From the NCBI RefSeq assembly GCF_036182465.1, contig NZ_CP108081.1, positions 11,036,001-11,100,000 on the forward strand: a stretch of DNA of 64,000 nucleotides. The letters are read 5' to 3'. The stretch is from Streptomyces sp. NBC_00258. Lineage in GTDB: Bacteria; Actinomycetota; Actinomycetes; Streptomycetales; Streptomycetaceae. Positions 8,193 through 16,278 of this stretch are shown here, piece after piece (position 1 is the stretch's first letter; each line of letters starts with the position of its first letter). The position numbers were made by a program, and so were the translations under genes. The notes beneath the pieces are model-generated. The model was not told where the DNA came from, ran no database searches, and saw only the letters and a list, made by a program, of their open reading frames with translations.

Positions 8193-10349
8193 TTATGCCT
8201 GTGGCTGGGCGCGGGCGATGAGCAGGGCCACGTCGTCGTGGTTGTCGGGGTGGTGCAGGGTGCTCAGGAGGAGATCGCATACGTCCTCCAGGGGACGCGC
8301 GGGATCGTCGAGGAGTCCCAGGAACGTGTTCAGCCGGTCGTCGAGGTCGTGGTGGCGCGTTTCTACCAGCCCGTCGGTGTAGAAAACGAGCTGGTCGCCG
8401 GGATCGAGATCGACGGTGGTGGTGGAGAAGGCGACACCGCCCACGCCCAGCGGTGCCCCGGTGGGCAGGTCGAGCAGTTCGGGAGGGTGGCCGACGCGGA
8501 TGCGGGCCGGTGGCAGGTGCCCGGCGTTGGCGATCCTGCACTGGTGCTTGTGGGGGTCGTAGACGGCGTACACGCAGGTGGCGATGGACTCGTCCAGGCC
8601 CCCGGTGGTCTTGTCGAGGTGTTCGAGGAGCCGGGCGGGATCGAGGTCGAGCGAGGCCAGGGTGCTCGTCGCGGTGCGCAGCCGGCCCATGGTCGCGGCG
8701 GCGTTGATCCCGCTGCCCATCACGTCGCCCACGACGAGCGCGGTCTTGTCGCCGTCCAGGGGGAGGACGTCGAACCAGTCGCCGCCCACCTCACCGGCCG
8801 CTCCCGCGGGTTGGTAGCGAGAGGCGACCTCCAGCCCGGCGGTCATGCGCGGGTGGCTGGGCAGCAGACTGCGCTGCAGGGCGACGGCGGTGTTGCGGGC
8901 GTTCTGGTACCAACGGGCGTTGTCGATCTGAACAGCCGCACGGGAGGCCAGTTCCCGGGCCAGCACGAGGTCGTCGTTGCTGAACGGCCGCGGGTTGCGC
9001 GTCCGCTTGAGATCCAGGGCGCCGAGCACCTCGCCGCGCGCCACCAACGGCACCGCCAGGTACGAGTGGACGCCTGCCCGGCCCAGGAGTACGGCCGCCT
9101 GGGGATCCTGGGCGATACGGAGCAGGTCCTCGTCCTTCACCTGCGGCACCATGACCGGGCGGCCCGTGCGTATGCACTGGGTGACGAGACGGTCCGAGCC
9201 GTACCGGGCCACCTGCCCGGGAGGCACGGCCTCGTCAGGGGTCTCGGTGGCGGCGTGATCGACCTGGACGGCCAGAGTGCGGATCAGGGTGGGCTCAGTG
9301 GGGCCCAGGTCGCTGCGGCGGCCCTCCACCACCGCCTCCAGCAGGTCCACGGACGCGATGTCGGCGAGTTCCGGGACGGCGACGTCCGCGAGTTCACGGG
9401 CGGTGCGGTCCAGCTCCAGAGTGGTGCCGATACGGGCGGAGGCGTCGGCGATGACCGTGAGGCGTCGTCGCGCTGTCTCCGCCTCGATCGCCGAGCGGTG
9501 CCGCTCGGTCACGTCGACGACCGAGACGGCGACGCCCAGCACGGTCTGCAGGGAGTCCTCCAGCCGGTAGTACGAGGCCGACCAGGCATGGTCCTCGTTC
9601 GGATCGGCCGGGGTCCGGCCGATCGTGGGCTGTTCGACGAGAGGGACGCCCGTGTCGAGGACCCGGCGCGCCGCGGACTCGATCGCCTCGGCGTCCAGGA
9701 ACGGCAGGGCCTCGCGGATCGTCCGGCCGACGTGCTCCGCGGCGGTGATGCCGTTCATCCGCTCCAGGGCCGGGTTGACCGACACGTACCGCAGGTCCCT
9801 GTCCAGGACCGCCAGCCCGATCGGGGACTGCGAGACCATCTGTACGGACAGCGCGACATCCCGTTCCAGACGGTGCACGGTCGCCTGATCGGCCGCGAGC
9901 CCCAGGGCGTAGACGCCACCGCGGTCGTCCAGGAGCCGCATGTTCCGGAACTCCACGAGCCGCGTGGTGCCGTCCTTGTGTCGGACGGGAAAACCGCCGG
10001 CCCAGCCCCGGCCGGTGTCCATGACGTCGGTGAACAGCTTGACGGCCAGGTCGACGTGCTGCTCGTGCACCATCAGCCGGGCCGCGTACTCGCCCAGCGC
10101 CTCTCGTGCCGTGTAGCCGAACAGTTCCTCGGCCTGCGGGCTCCACAGCACGACGCGTCCCTCGGTGTCCAGCACCACCGAGGCCACGCCGAGCACGTCC
10201 AGCAGCGCGCTCGGCTGTAACGGCCCGCGGACCTGTTCGTCGTCGTCGGACACGGGAATTCCGGCTGCGCTCATTGCAGGCACCGCTTTCGCCCGTTTAC
10301 GCGGCACGCCGTTCCCTGTGCCGACTGTCCCCTGTTCTATCGTGCCCAC
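8193..10349 (-). CDS. PAS-PAS-GAF-PP2C (SpoIIE-type) serine/threonine phosphatase
   Basis: 718 residues from a GTG at 10349 with GGAGG upstream. Two PAS domains (about 45-155, LLDVLGVASVVLDTEGRVVL; and 165-280, VSQSPIGLAVLDRDLRYV) are followed by a GAF domain (about 300-450, ending ASRAAVQIDNARWYQNARN) and a SpoIIE/PP2C catalytic domain (about 480-715). The latter has EVGGDWFDVLPL, VVGDVMGSGINAAATMG and FYTDGLVETR, the metal-binding Asp motifs. Such proteins dephosphorylate anti-anti-sigma proteins in partner-switching. A HATPase of the anti-sigma type lies just upstream on the same strand (10658-11104) and could be the antagonistic partner, though no STAS gene is seen here. Confidence 0.93.
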   Translation of the reverse strand: MGTIEQGTVGTGNGVPRKRAKAVPAMSAAGIPVSDDDEQVRGPLQPSALLDVLGVASVVLDTEGRVVLWSPQAEELFGYTAREALGEYAARLMVHEQHVDLAVKLFTDVMDTGRGWAGGFPVRHKDGTTRLVEFRNMRLLDDRGGVYALGLAADQATVHRLERDVALSVQMVSQSPIGLAVLDRDLRYVSVNPALERMNGITAAEHVGRTIREALPFLDAEAIESAARRVLDTGVPLVEQPTIGRTPADPNEDHAWSASYYRLEDSLQTVLGVAVSVVDVTERHRSAIEAETARRRLTVIADASARIGTTLELDRTARELADVAVPELADIASVDLLEAVVEGRRSDLGPTEPTLIRTLAVQVDHAATETPDEAVPPGQVARYGSDRLVTQCIRTGRPVMVPQVKDEDLLRIAQDPQAAVLLGRAGVHSYLAVPLVARGEVLGALDLKRTRNPRPFSNDDLVLARELASRAAVQIDNARWYQNARNTAVALQRSLLPSHPRMTAGLEVASRYQPAGAAGEVGGDWFDVLPLDGDKTALVVGDVMGSGINAAATMGRLRTATSTLASLDLDPARLLEHLDKTTGGLDESIATCVYAVYDPHKHQCRIANAGHLPPARIRVGHPPELLDLPTGAPLGVGGVAFSTTTVDLDPGDQLVFYTDGLVETRHHDLDDRLNTFLGLLDDPARPLEDVCDLLLSTLHHPDNHDDVALLIARAQPQA

Positions 10350-10657
10350 CGTTTCCTCCGGTGCCGTTCTCGTCTGCCTTCACCATCTCCCAACACAGCA
10401 GTGGTTGTCCGGCGAAGCCGTCACGGAAATGGCAGGGAGATCCGGGCGCGGGGCACCGCGCATCGGCGCGGGCCACCACTCCGACAGCGTGATCAGGGGC
10501 CTCAGGCGTCACAGTGGTTACGGACCGCATGCAGGCGTTCACGGGCTGTGCGGCTCTCGGGGTGCGCTTCCGGCAGGTCCCGCTTCCGCGGGGACGCGCG
10601 GGATGCCGACGGACGCGGTGTCCGTCGGCATCAGGAAGGGTTGTCGAACCGCTCGGT
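10350..10657. other. 308-bp intergenic: phosphatase leader and HATPase terminator
   Basis: No coding sequence is credible here. It holds the GGAGG site of the phosphatase next to 10349, an unremarkable middle stretch, and a strong hairpin at 10602-10632 next to the HATPase stop. The phosphatase therefore probably has its own promoter in this interval. Confidence 0.6.
10602..10632 (-). terminator. Hairpin terminator after the HATPase gene
   Basis: Perfect 13-bp arms GATGCCGACGGAC and GTCCGTCGGCATC around a 5-nt loop, 26 bp downstream of the stop at 10658. No U-tract, as is usual in actinomycetes. Confidence 0.7.
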
Positions 10658-11104
10658 TCAGAGAGCGGTGGTCAGGGTTGCCCAGACCGCGTGGCCCCCG
10701 GTGAACGTGGAGCGGTCGACTCCCCAGGTGTCGGCCATGTGCTGCACGAGGAGCAGCCCGCGGCCGTTCTCGTCGTCGGGGCCGGGATCGCGTCGGGGCA
10801 GGAGGCGGCCCGTGCGGTCCTGGTCGTGCACTTCCAGGCGCAGGCCCCCCTCCGCCATGAGCCCGACGCCGCACAGAATCCGCGTACTGACCGTGTGCAG
10901 TACGGCGTTCGTGGCCAGCTCGGACAGGAGGAGTACGGCGTCCTCGCGCACCTCGCAGGGCAGGCGCCACGCGGTGAGCCGCTCGCCCATCGTGTTGCGG
11001 GCGACCTTGACGCTGGTCCGGAGCGCCGGGAGTTCGACCCAGTGCGCTGTGTCCGGGTTCGTGGAGCCTAAGAGGAGAGGGGAGGGGGTCGTGTGGGGGG
11101 ACAC
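10658..11104 (-). CDS. ATP-binding protein of the RsbW/anti-sigma HATPase type
   Basis: About 148 residues from a GTG at 11104, supported by GGAAGG 8 bp upstream; a longer frame reaches 11305 but its extra residues are not HATPase-like. The GHKL fold is clear: LLLSELATNAVLHT (N box), LEVHDQDRTG (G1), and DENGRGLLLVQHMADTWGV (G2). In streptomycetes such single-domain ATPases accompany XRE(DUF5753)-DUF397 pairs, as here on the opposite strand 307 bp away. It may phosphorylate or sequester an antagonist, or act with the PP2C phosphatase downstream; partners are inferred from position only. Confidence 0.85.
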   Translation of the reverse strand: MSPHTTPSPLLLGSTNPDTAHWVELPALRTSVKVARNTMGERLTAWRLPCEVREDAVLLLSELATNAVLHTVSTRILCGVGLMAEGGLRLEVHDQDRTGRLLPRRDPGPDDENGRGLLLVQHMADTWGVDRSTFTGGHAVWATLTTAL

Positions 11105-11410
11105 GGTGATTGCCTTCCAACCAGGAGGAGCGCTGGGGGAGTTGGGGATCACGACCTTCGGCTCCGTCCGGCGGGGTGTTCCGGCGGCCTGCGGTCCGAA
11201 CGCTGAGGTGTGCCAACTCCACGAGGCGTGGCGGGTGTTGACGACGATGCGCGCGCGTTCGGTGGGATCGCTCACAGAACTAACTATGCTCGCAGCCCAG
11301 TTCACGCTGCAACCGTCTCCCTGATAATTTCAGCGAGACGGTATCTGTCTGGTGCCATCAGCAAGTCGCTGTCAGACTCGTACTGGTGACAGTTCCTCAG
11401 GAGGTAGGGC
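11105..11410. promoter_or_regulatory. Divergent promoter region, HATPase / XRE regulator, with two dyads
   Basis: 306 bp without a credible gene. Two inverted repeats stand out: ACCGTCTC (11312-11319) with GAGACGGT (11335-11342), 15-nt spacer; and CTGTCA (11369-11374) with TGACAG (11387-11392), 12-nt spacer. The second ends 18 bp before the XRE start at 11411, whose AGGAGG site is at about 11399-11404. Both are candidate sites for the XRE protein; no binding is shown. Confidence 0.45.
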
Positions 11411-12283
11411 GTGAGCGAAGCTCGTTCGGGCGTCGGCACCAGTGCACCCACCGTTCTCCGCATGATCCTGGGCAAGCGGCTGCAGGAGCTGAGGCAGGGC
11501 GCGGGAGTGTCGCTGGAGGACGCGGCGAAGGCCCTGCACGTGAAGCCGCTGACCATCCGCAGGCTGGAGAAGGCGGAGGTCGCGCTCAAGACCCTCTACG
11601 TGGAGAAACTGCTGCAGACCTACGGGGCCGCGCAGCAGGAGGTCGACGAGTTCGTCACCCTGGCCGAGCGGGCCAACGAGCCCGGCTGGTGGCACGCGTA
11701 CCGCGATGTGGTGCCCGACTGGTTCAGCGCGTACGTGAGCCTGGAGACCGGCGCCAAGACACTGCGCACGTACGAGCCGCACTACGTCACCGGGCTGCTG
11801 CAGACGTACAACTACGCGCGTGCGGTGCTGCGCGGGGGCTTCCCGAACGAGAGCGACGAGGACCTGGGGCGGCGGGTCGATCTGCGGCTGCGTCGGCAGG
11901 GCCTGCTGGAGAGACCCGACGCGCCCACGTTATGGGTCGTGATGGAGGAGACCGTCCTGCACCGGGTGGTGGGCGGTGCCGAGGTGATGCGGGAGCAGAT
12001 CGAGCGGCTCCTGGAGGTCTCGGAGCTGGACCATGTGAGCGTCGACGTCGTGCCGTTCACCGCAGGGGCCCACGTCGGGGCCTGCGCCCCCTTCACCTAC
12101 TTCCGGTTCGAGGAGCGGGAACTGCCGGACATCGTCTACAGCGAGATCCTCTCCGCCTCCGTGTACCTGGACCAGCGCTCCGACGTCGCCGGTCATCTGG
12201 AGGCGCACAACCGGATGTCCTTGCTCACCTCGTCCGCGGACAGCAAGGCCCTGTTGAACCGCATGCGCAAGGAGTACTCATGA
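11411..12283 (+). CDS. XRE-family regulator with DUF5753 (WhiJ/AbaA-locus type)
   Basis: 290 residues from a GTG at 11411. The N-terminal helix-turn-helix (RMILGKRLQELRQGAGVSLE, VKPLTIRRLEKAEVALK, about 15-70) is followed by the long DUF5753 effector domain (FSAYVSLETGAKTLRTYEPH to LNRMRKEYS). This protein class always travels with a small DUF397 partner, here overlapping by 4 bp (ATGA), and often with an ATPase. The class includes WhiJ and related regulators affecting sporulation and antibiotic production; the target genes of this copy are unknown. Confidence 0.93.
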   Translation: MSEARSGVGTSAPTVLRMILGKRLQELRQGAGVSLEDAAKALHVKPLTIRRLEKAEVALKTLYVEKLLQTYGAAQQEVDEFVTLAERANEPGWWHAYRDVVPDWFSAYVSLETGAKTLRTYEPHYVTGLLQTYNYARAVLRGGFPNESDEDLGRRVDLRLRRQGLLERPDAPTLWVVMEETVLHRVVGGAEVMREQIERLLEVSELDHVSVDVVPFTAGAHVGACAPFTYFRFEERELPDIVYSEILSASVYLDQRSDVAGHLEAHNRMSLLTSSADSKALLNRMRKEYS

Positions 12284-12531
12284 CCACCACCGACGGAAGT
12301 GTGTACAACGGAATGCCCGCGTCGGAACTCGGCGAGCAGGGCTGGGAGCGTCCGTGGAGCGGCCCCAACGGAGGGCAGTGCGTGGAGACGAAGCAACTCG
12401 CCGACGGCCGCGTGGCGTTGCGGCAGTCGACCGACCCCGCCGGTCCCGCGCTGATCTACACACCGCAGGAGATCGCCGCGTTCGTCGCCGGAGTCAAGAA
12501 GGGCCTCGCCGATCATCTGGCGGCCGGCTGA
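12280..12531 (+). CDS. DUF397 domain protein, partner of the XRE regulator
   Basis: 83 residues; its ATG overlaps the XRE stop (ATGA), indicating translational coupling. The conserved DUF397 features are present: PWSGPNGGQCVETKQL, VALRQSTDPAGPALIYTP and EIAAFVAGVKKG. Family members bind or modulate the neighbouring DUF5753 regulator in developmental switches. No enzymatic motif is visible. Confidence 0.92.
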   Translation: MTTTDGSVYNGMPASELGEQGWERPWSGPNGGQCVETKQLADGRVALRQSTDPAGPALIYTPQEIAAFVAGVKKGLADHLAAG

Positions 12532-12615
12532 ACCACACCACGAACGGGAAGAACCCGGGCCGGCCCTGGCTGCGACCCGCCCGGCACGCCGACGTACACC
12601 ACTGAAGGGGCAAGA

Positions 12616-13443
12616 ATGAGCAACTCCCAGGCCGCGCGGGACATCGACACCAGCAGGCCGCACTCCGCCCGCATGTACGACTACTACCTGGGCGGCAAGG
12701 ACCACTTCGACATCGACAAGCAGGCGGCGGAGACGGTCGCGGCGGCCTATCCCGGCATCTTCGTGTGCGCCCGCGAGAACCGGGCCTTCATGCACCGCGC
12801 CACCCGGGTCCTCGCAAGGGAGCACGGCATCCGTCAGTGGCTCGACATCGGCACCGGCATCCCCACCGAGCCGAACCTCCACCAGGTCGCCCAGAGCGTG
12901 GTCCCCGAGGCCAGGGTGGTCTACGCCGACAACGACCCGCTCGTCCTCAAGTACGCCGAGCGCCTGATGCGCAGCACCCCCCAGGGCCGCACCACGTACA
13001 TCGAGGCGGACGCCAACGACCCCGAATCGCTCCTGAACGCGCCCGAGTTGGCCGAAGTGCTGGACCTGGGACAGCCCGTGGCGCTGTCCCTGAACGCCCT
13101 CATGCACTTCGTCACCGACGCCCAGGACCCGTACGGGATCGTCGGCCGTCTGCTGGACGCCCTGCCGTCGGGCAGCGCCCTGGCCCTGAGCCACTGCACG
13201 CCCGACTTCGACCCGCCCACCTGGGAGAAGGTCACCGCGATCTACACGGGCGCCGGCACGCCCGTGCAGTTCCGTTCCCAGAAGGACGTCGCCCGCTTCT
13301 TCGACGGCCTCGACCTGCTCGAACCCGGCATCACCGTCGGCCACCGCTGGCGCCCCGACGCACAGGATGACAACGCTGCCACGGAGCAGCAGCCGACCGA
13401 CGCCGAGGTCAGCCTGTGGACCGGCGTGGGCGTCAAGCCGTAG
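12616..13443 (+). CDS. SAM-dependent methyltransferase, DUF574 (Methyltransf_19) family
   Basis: 275 residues with GAAGGGG upstream of the ATG. The opening DTSRPHSARMYDYYLGGKDH is the hallmark of the DUF574 family abundant in actinomycetes. The SAM site follows (WLDIGTGIPTEPNLHQVAQ, VVYADNDP), then LDLGQPVALSLNALMHF. Substrates of the family are unknown. It lies 84 bp after the DUF397 gene, a common neighbourhood for these methyltransferases, so it may belong to the same regulatory cassette. Confidence 0.92.
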   Translation: MSNSQAARDIDTSRPHSARMYDYYLGGKDHFDIDKQAAETVAAAYPGIFVCARENRAFMHRATRVLAREHGIRQWLDIGTGIPTEPNLHQVAQSVVPEARVVYADNDPLVLKYAERLMRSTPQGRTTYIEADANDPESLLNAPELAEVLDLGQPVALSLNALMHFVTDAQDPYGIVGRLLDALPSGSALALSHCTPDFDPPTWEKVTAIYTGAGTPVQFRSQKDVARFFDGLDLLEPGITVGHRWRPDAQDDNAATEQQPTDAEVSLWTGVGVKP

Positions 13444-13550
13444 CCGGGGCGGTGTGACGCCGGTCGGGCGGCCGGTACCGCTGTGACGCCCGCCCGTGAC
13501 GGTGTGGTGATGACGGACGAGTCCGGTGGGCCGCCACGGTCCACGGACGC

Positions 13551-14111
13551 CTACCTCTGTCGCTGCCACTCGGTGCGGGTGAGTTCGTACTCGACCTCGC
13601 CGTGCTCGGAGCCCGCGAGTGCGTCCGGCCAGTCCTGGGTGAAGGTGCGGACGAAGGACAGGCCCGCCTTCTCCATGACCCGCCGTGATCCGGTGTTGAC
13701 CGTCATCGTGTTCGCGGTCACGCGCTCGACTCCGAGGTCGGTGAAGCCCTTGTCGATGAGGGCCCGCGATCCCTCGGTGGCGTAACCGCGGCCCCAGGCG
13801 GCTTTGTTGAGCCGGTAGCCGAGTTCGACGACGGCCGGGCCGGCCTCGTCCAGTGGCCTGAATTCGAACCAGCCCAGGAACAGCCCGGTGGCCTTCTCCT
13901 CGGCGGCCCAGTAGCCGCGGGTCCCGAGGCCCGGATGATCGTGCAGGAGCCGCGGCAGGGTCTTCGCCCGGATCTCCTCCCGGCTCACCGGACGGCCACC
14001 GTTGATGAAGCGCATGACGTCGGGGTCGCCGTCCAGCGCGAGCAGATGGTCGACGTCAGCGGCGGTGAACGGCCGCAGCACGAGCCGGTCGGTCTCCAGG
14101 AAGATGCCCAT
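13551..14111 (-). CDS. GNAT family N-acetyltransferase (RimJ-like)
   Basis: 186 residues starting MGIFLETDRLVLRPFTAADV, the standard opening of RimJ/RimL-type acetyltransferases. The acetyl-CoA loop is seen in LGYRLNKAAWGRGYATEGSR (Q/RxxGxG/A), followed by VNTGSRRVMEKAGL, the usual C-terminal motif. It transfers an acetyl group from acetyl-CoA to an amine that cannot be predicted. No strong ribosome binding site precedes 14111; an in-frame ATG at 14147 is an alternative. Confidence 0.88.
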   Translation of the reverse strand: MGIFLETDRLVLRPFTAADVDHLLALDGDPDVMRFINGGRPVSREEIRAKTLPRLLHDHPGLGTRGYWAAEEKATGLFLGWFEFRPLDEAGPAVVELGYRLNKAAWGRGYATEGSRALIDKGFTDLGVERVTANTMTVNTGSRRVMEKAGLSFVRTFTQDWPDALAGSEHGEVEYELTRTEWQRQR

Positions 14112-14206
14112 GCCGTGATGGTCACCGCCGCAGGACGGGGCCGCCACCGGATTTTCAGGAAACCTGGCGCCCGGGGGCCGATGCGGCCCGGATCAGGGCA
14201 GGGGCC

Positions 14207-15637
14207 TCACGCTTCGATGGCCTTGAGGAGATCGGCCCGTGAGGGACCGGGTGGCATGCGCCGCTCCACCTCGGGGACGAGCCGGGTGACCGCGTTGGCG
14301 AGAGCCGGAGCGGCCAGTACCTCGCGGGCGCCGGGCAGGAGGTGCGCGGCGGCTCGTTCCGCTCGCAGTGCGTCGGTGTCGCGCTGGGCGAGCAGGGCGA
14401 GGGCTTTGGCGCGGTTCCAATCCGGGTTCCGGTAGGGGGTTCCGGCCGCGTGCGCGTCCATCTCGGAGAGGCGGTGGCGGGTGTAGGCGGTGGTCTGCTC
14501 GTAGATCCGACCGAGGCTGTTCCTGGTCGCCTCGGCGAACCCGGTGACGAGCTCGACAGGATGGGCGGTGCCGGTCCGCCGCAGGATGTCCCGCAGGAGC
14601 AGGCTGTGCTGGAGGCTCATGGCCAGCCCGCGTCCCACGGTCGGCGTGGTGATGGCCCAGGCGTCCCCGACGGCCACCAGCCCGGTGACGAGAGGGTGTT
14701 GGGTGTCGTACAGGAGCCGCTTGCGGTCCGTGAGGCCGGCCATGATCTGGATGCCGTCCGTGACGGGCCGCCCGTCGAGCCAGCGGTCCGCGCCGGGGAA
14801 CAGGCGCACGGCGGCGGACCAGGCGCGTTCGTTCCGCAGCGCCCGCCGCAGCTGCTCGTCGTCGCTGCGGCTGATGAGGCAGAGCGAATAGGTGCCGTGG
14901 TCGGCCGGGATGCGCAGGAGACCGAGCGATCCGTGCTCCACCACCAGGGGGAACCGGTCCGTCGGGATCGCGCCGTCGGCGGACCGGAAGTACTGGCTGT
15001 AGTAGGTGAAGCCGCGCCGGCCGGACTCGTCGACCGGACATGGCACGCCGATGTCCCGTAGCCAGGAGGGGAGTTGGGACCTGCGCCCGGTGCAGTCGAC
15101 CACCAGATCGGCCTTCGACCCGCCCGCGTCGGTCTCCACTCCGGTGACATGGGGAACGCGATCGCCGGACGCACCGCCGTATGGGGTCCGCGGGCCGGGT
15201 GAGCTGCGCAGTCCCCGGCAGACGGTGCCCCGCCCGATGCGTATGCCCGCATTCTCGGCGGTGCGCGTCGCGGCGGCTTCGAGCAGGGAACGCCGGGCGG
15301 CGAGGGTGTCGAACCGTTCGTCCCCGGCCATCAGCGGACCACGGAAGGCCGGCTCGGGCGCCAGCACATTCATCCGGACGGCCCCTGCCTCCGTCATCTC
15401 CCGTACCAGGTCCGGGAGATGGGCCTCGGCCAGCTGAAGCCACCGCGCGAGCGGAAGGTGCGTTTGGCGCAGCTGTGCGATACCGGGGCGTGGCCACTGC
15501 GACCACGCGGGTTCCGCGTCGGGTGGCGGGGGCCGCGGATCGCGTTCCAGGACGGTCACCTCGTGGCCGTCCCGGGCGAGAAGCAGCGCTGTCTGCAGGC
15601 CGCCGAGCGCGGCGCCGAGTACGACGATCCTCGCCAT
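14207..15637 (-). CDS. FAD-dependent monooxygenase/oxidoreductase
   Basis: 476 residues from the ATG at 15637. MARIVVLGAALGGLQTALLL is the N-terminal dinucleotide loop, followed by the acidic VLERDPRP; GDAWAITTPTVGRGL at about residue 310 is the GD motif that holds the FAD ribityl chain, and VVDCTGRRSQLP lies between. This is the PHBH-like group, including geranylgeranyl-reductase-like and halogenase-like members; a halogenase WxWxIP motif is not seen. GGAGG lies 13 bp before the ATG, somewhat far. Upstream is a cluster of direct and inverted repeats (15689-15737). Confidence 0.85.
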   Translation of the reverse strand: MARIVVLGAALGGLQTALLLARDGHEVTVLERDPRPPPPDAEPAWSQWPRPGIAQLRQTHLPLARWLQLAEAHLPDLVREMTEAGAVRMNVLAPEPAFRGPLMAGDERFDTLAARRSLLEAAATRTAENAGIRIGRGTVCRGLRSSPGPRTPYGGASGDRVPHVTGVETDAGGSKADLVVDCTGRRSQLPSWLRDIGVPCPVDESGRRGFTYYSQYFRSADGAIPTDRFPLVVEHGSLGLLRIPADHGTYSLCLISRSDDEQLRRALRNERAWSAAVRLFPGADRWLDGRPVTDGIQIMAGLTDRKRLLYDTQHPLVTGLVAVGDAWAITTPTVGRGLAMSLQHSLLLRDILRRTGTAHPVELVTGFAEATRNSLGRIYEQTTAYTRHRLSEMDAHAAGTPYRNPDWNRAKALALLAQRDTDALRAERAAAHLLPGAREVLAAPALANAVTRLVPEVERRMPPGPSRADLLKAIEA

Positions 15638-15688
15638 GGTCGGTTCACTTCCTCCAAGAGGTGAGTCCGTCGGCCGAGGCTGCTGCCC

Positions 15689-15737
15689 CACCATTCCCTG
15701 CCTCACCATCCCCTGCCTATCCACGGCAGGGGATGGT
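15689..15737. repeat. 15-bp tandem repeat plus inverted copy, candidate operator
   Basis: CACCATTCCCTGCCT (15689-15703) is followed directly by CACCATCCCCTGCCT (15704-15718), one mismatch. An inverted copy completes a perfect 13-bp palindrome (arms 15705-15717 and 15725-15737, 7-nt spacer). It lies 52-100 bp upstream of the FAD monooxygenase start on the minus strand. It may be a TetR/MarR-type operator, a terminator, or a scar of the rearrangement that left the sigma fragment next to it. Confidence 0.6.
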
Positions 15738-15859
15738 TGGTCCCGAAGCGGCACCCCAGACAGCGATTCCTGGCCGCGTTGCGCACCGGTCAGTTGCAGG
15801 AGTTGATGGAGGTCATGGCGCCGGACGTGGTCCTGACCGCTTCGCTCGATGGCAACTAG
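15737..15859 (+). pseudogene. C-terminal remnant of a SigJ-type ECF sigma factor
   Basis: In the frame ending with TAG at 15857-15859 the DNA reads HPRQRFLAALRTGQLQELM and then EVMAPDVVL, the linker and first SnoaL strand of SigJ/ECF41 sigma factors. No sigma region 2 or 4 precedes it, and the following SnoaL residues are replaced by a short TASLDGN tail. No start codon with a ribosome binding site is present. It overlaps the last codons of the minus-strand SnoaL gene by 4 bp. It looks like a deletion relic of a sigma gene that once adjoined these SDR/SnoaL genes. Confidence 0.65.
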
Positions 15860-16227
15860 TCGAGGCGCGAGACCTGGTAGTGGCTGATGTGCCAGCCCTC
15901 CTCCGAGCGCTTCGCCACCACGCCGAGGCTGACGGTGAGTGTGGGCCGGTCGGAGAACGAGAAGTCCACGCTCAGATAGCCGAGTACGAGGTCGTCGGCG
16001 AGGTGTCTGGTCTCGACGATCCGGTACGCGGCGGTCAGACCGAGAGGCTGGGAGTCGTAGTAGTCCGCGATGCCCTGGCGTCCCACGCTGTAGGGGTGCA
16101 GTCCCTGGAAGATCGCGTCCTCGGTGAACAGGGAGGCGACCTGCTGCGGTTCATGGCTGTCGACGGCGGCCTTCCACCGGTCGAGGACGCCACGCAGGAC
16201 CGACGCGGTGTCTGTGGTGCTGTTCAT
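15856..16227 (-). CDS. SnoaL-like / SgcJ-type NTF2 domain protein
   Basis: 123 residues beginning MNSTTDTASVLRGVLDRWKA. LDRWKAAVDSHEPQQVASLF, DAIFQGLHPYSVGRQGIADYY and the terminal VAKRSEEGWHISHYQVSRLD fit the SgcJ/EcaC/DUF4440 branch of NTF2-like proteins. Small ligand binding or isomerase activity is possible but not shown. It follows the SDR gene (51 bp gap, same strand), repeating the SDR plus SnoaL pairing found at 6.4-7.6 kb. Confidence 0.82.
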   Translation of the reverse strand: MNSTTDTASVLRGVLDRWKAAVDSHEPQQVASLFTEDAIFQGLHPYSVGRQGIADYYDSQPLGLTAAYRIVETRHLADDLVLGYLSVDFSFSDRPTLTVSLGVVAKRSEEGWHISHYQVSRLD

Positions 16228-16278
16228 AGGGCTCTCCTTGCCATGGGGTTCATGGGGTCGACAGGAGCGACGGGAGCG

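Noticed and set aside
14174..14190. OsdR-like dyad GGGGCC-GATGC-GGCCCG near the GNAT gene
   Set aside because: Single, 5-nt spacer, outside the hypoxia island and without a paired site; likely chance in GC-rich DNA, and a reminder that single boxes are weak evidence.
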